Assembly: GCF_045679555.1 (NCBI RefSeq)
Contig: NC_092120.1
Location: 4,943,981-5,007,980 of the forward strand
Length of the DNA stretch: 64,000 nucleotides
Source of the DNA: Salvelinus alpinus
Lineage: Eukaryota; Chordata; Actinopteri; Salmoniformes; Salmonidae
Direction of reading: 5' to 3'
Part shown: one piece after another, positions 62,651 to 64,000 of the stretch
Numbering within the stretch: the stretch's first letter is position 1
Layout of the letters: every line of letters begins with the position of its first letter
The notes under the pieces: model-generated
Seen by the model: the letters and a program-made list of their open reading frames with translations, nothing else
Databases searched by the model: none
What the model was told of the DNA's origin: nothing
Made by a program: the position numbers and the translations under genes

Positions 62651-64000
62651 GTTAGTACCTCTCTGTCTCAGCATAAGTCTCTTAAAAAATATAAATATAT
62701 ATTGGTAGCACTGGTGCTCCCAACTTTAAAAAGTTAATAGCACAATTTAAAATGTAGGAGCACCAGAAAAGTTAATTCTTTAATTGATTGAGATAAAGCC
62801 TATATTGGAGATATATGAATTATATCTACTTTTGAAGCACATGCGGTGGCTAGAAACTATAACCCTTTAAAGACATTGTTTATTGTCAATTATTATATAT
62901 ATATTTTTAACATTACTTAAACGTAAACCTATCCAACAATAACCTATTAAAAACAGTTCTGTAGCAATGAGGTTTGTGCAGTAGGCTATAGGCCCAATAC
63001 ATTATCACTGCATATCAGCTACGCTTGAATTACCCTGCCAGTGTTGTTCTTCTCAGATGATTTAAATTATATTTCAAAACGTATGGTTTATGATCACACC
63101 GGTAGTAGATCAGTTGTTGTATTACTTGTGAGGCCCAGCTGAGTGAGCATACATTTTAATAAAGTGCTTTTTTTATTTCACTGGACTGATGGTGCCTTCA
63201 TCTGATGGTCAGTCTCAGTGGGGGGAGAGAGAGCGCAGCAGAGGGTCCACCTCTCACCATCCCTCTGCTCTCCCTCCCTTCGCTGAGACTGACTGTGACC
63301 AAAAAGGGGACGTCTTCCAGCTGATGGTGAAACTCGAGTCTCAGGCTCAAATTCATGTTACTCCTCTGACCAGTGAAAGTGAAATATTCCTCCATATAAA
63401 AATAGACACACTTTGCCAGTAATAACAATGCAAGCATTTCGATACGCTTTGCTAGTCATTCATTGCAGCTGCCGTGCTGGTTGAAATGCGAGTGGAAGAA
63501 GGGAGAAGCTCATTTAATGGCATATAAAAGTGTTCAATAAAAAGTGGTTACAGTGCTGAATAAAACTGTAAACGTGAACTCACTCATAAAAACAGCAGCT
63601 CTTTGCTCTCTAGTCATGGTTTTAAAGTCTCACAGTATCAATGTTGCTATGGTTTTAAAGTCTCACAGTATCAATGTTGCTGTGCATCAAGGAAACTGCA
63701 GACACGGTAATCTGTGCCATCCGATTGGCCAGCTGTAGGCCTATAGGTGCACTTGATTTGCTCTCTGGGCTGGCGAGTATGGCACTCGGAGGCAGCAGTA
63801 CAGCGAAGCCTAATCATAACAATTATTCTGGGTGATAAAAAAATTTTGGTAGTCACACTCGTGCCCCCAAAATAAAATTCCAGGTCACACTGGAAAATGT
63901 TTTAGAGCATATGCGACCAAAATGGTTGCACTTTAGAGCCCTGGTCCCAGCCCTTATCCTACCCTGTCCCCCCTGGTCCCACTGTCCCCTCACCACACTA
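62651..64000 (+). other. ASCC3 intron to window end
   Basis: No further exon recognised. A 33-bp direct tandem duplication lies at about 63616-63681 (GGTTTTAAAGTCTCACAGTA twice). Otherwise no repeat or transposon was identified with confidence. Confidence 0.6.

Overview
The window is vertebrate nuclear DNA, almost certainly from a salmonid fish. Evidence: the gene has short exons with GT-AG borders and very long introns. The introns are packed with Tc1-like transposons bounded by TA dinucleotides, two families of fish non-LTR retrotransposon (LINE), hAT and MITE elements, long (GT)n tracts and several kilobase-scale minisatellites. This repeat mixture is typical of salmonid genomes. No bacterial, organellar or CRISPR-type feature is present.

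One host gene is recognisable. Six + strand exons (5257-5464, 6132-6267, 7088-7213, 42508-42711, 43309-43449, 62486-62650) join in phase and encode an internal part of ASCC3, the Ski2/Brr2-like helicase of the activating signal cointegrator complex. They cover the end of the N-terminal region and the first RecA lobe of helicase cassette 1: Walker A (GAGKT), motif Ia (APMKA), TPEKWD and DEVH. The first exons and everything after motif II lie outside the window. The introns are about 0.67, 0.82, 35.3, 0.6 and 19.0 kb.

Layout. 1-5256: intron with a LINE 3' end and, on the - strand, an LTR retroelement fragment (LTR, tRNA-Tyr-type primer-binding site, leader, truncated gag start) that stops about 55 bp before an ASCC3 exon. 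5257-7213: three exons. 7214-21747: hAT MITEs, Tc1 elements (one inside another), long (GT)n, and a 1.55-kb minisatellite of 24-bp CpG-rich units. 21748-35871: one + strand LINE cut into pieces by a Tc1 fragment, a - strand copy of its own family, a solo LTR, a local 20-bp repeat expansion, a non-autonomous DNA element, a complete Tc1 and a LINE of a second family. 35872-42507: MITEs, a 2.5-kb minisatellite of 44/49-bp units, and a CT tract running into a splice acceptor. 42508-43449: two exons, the first followed by (GT)n and lacking a normal donor. 43450-62485: Tc1 elements, a ZBED/SCAND3-type hAT relic, a second Tc1-in-Tc1 nest, a Tc1 with long terminal repeats, and a 2.8-kb minisatellite of 48/49-bp units. 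62486-62650: the DEVH exon. 62651-64000: intron.

All transposase and reverse transcriptase genes seen here are broken. The most interesting points are how repeats meet the splicing of ASCC3 (a Walker A exon without a canonical donor, pinned between UC-rich and UG-rich tracts; dozens of sense-strand donor-like sites in a minisatellite), a 2A-like motif in the LINE, and the nested LINE, which records an order of insertions.
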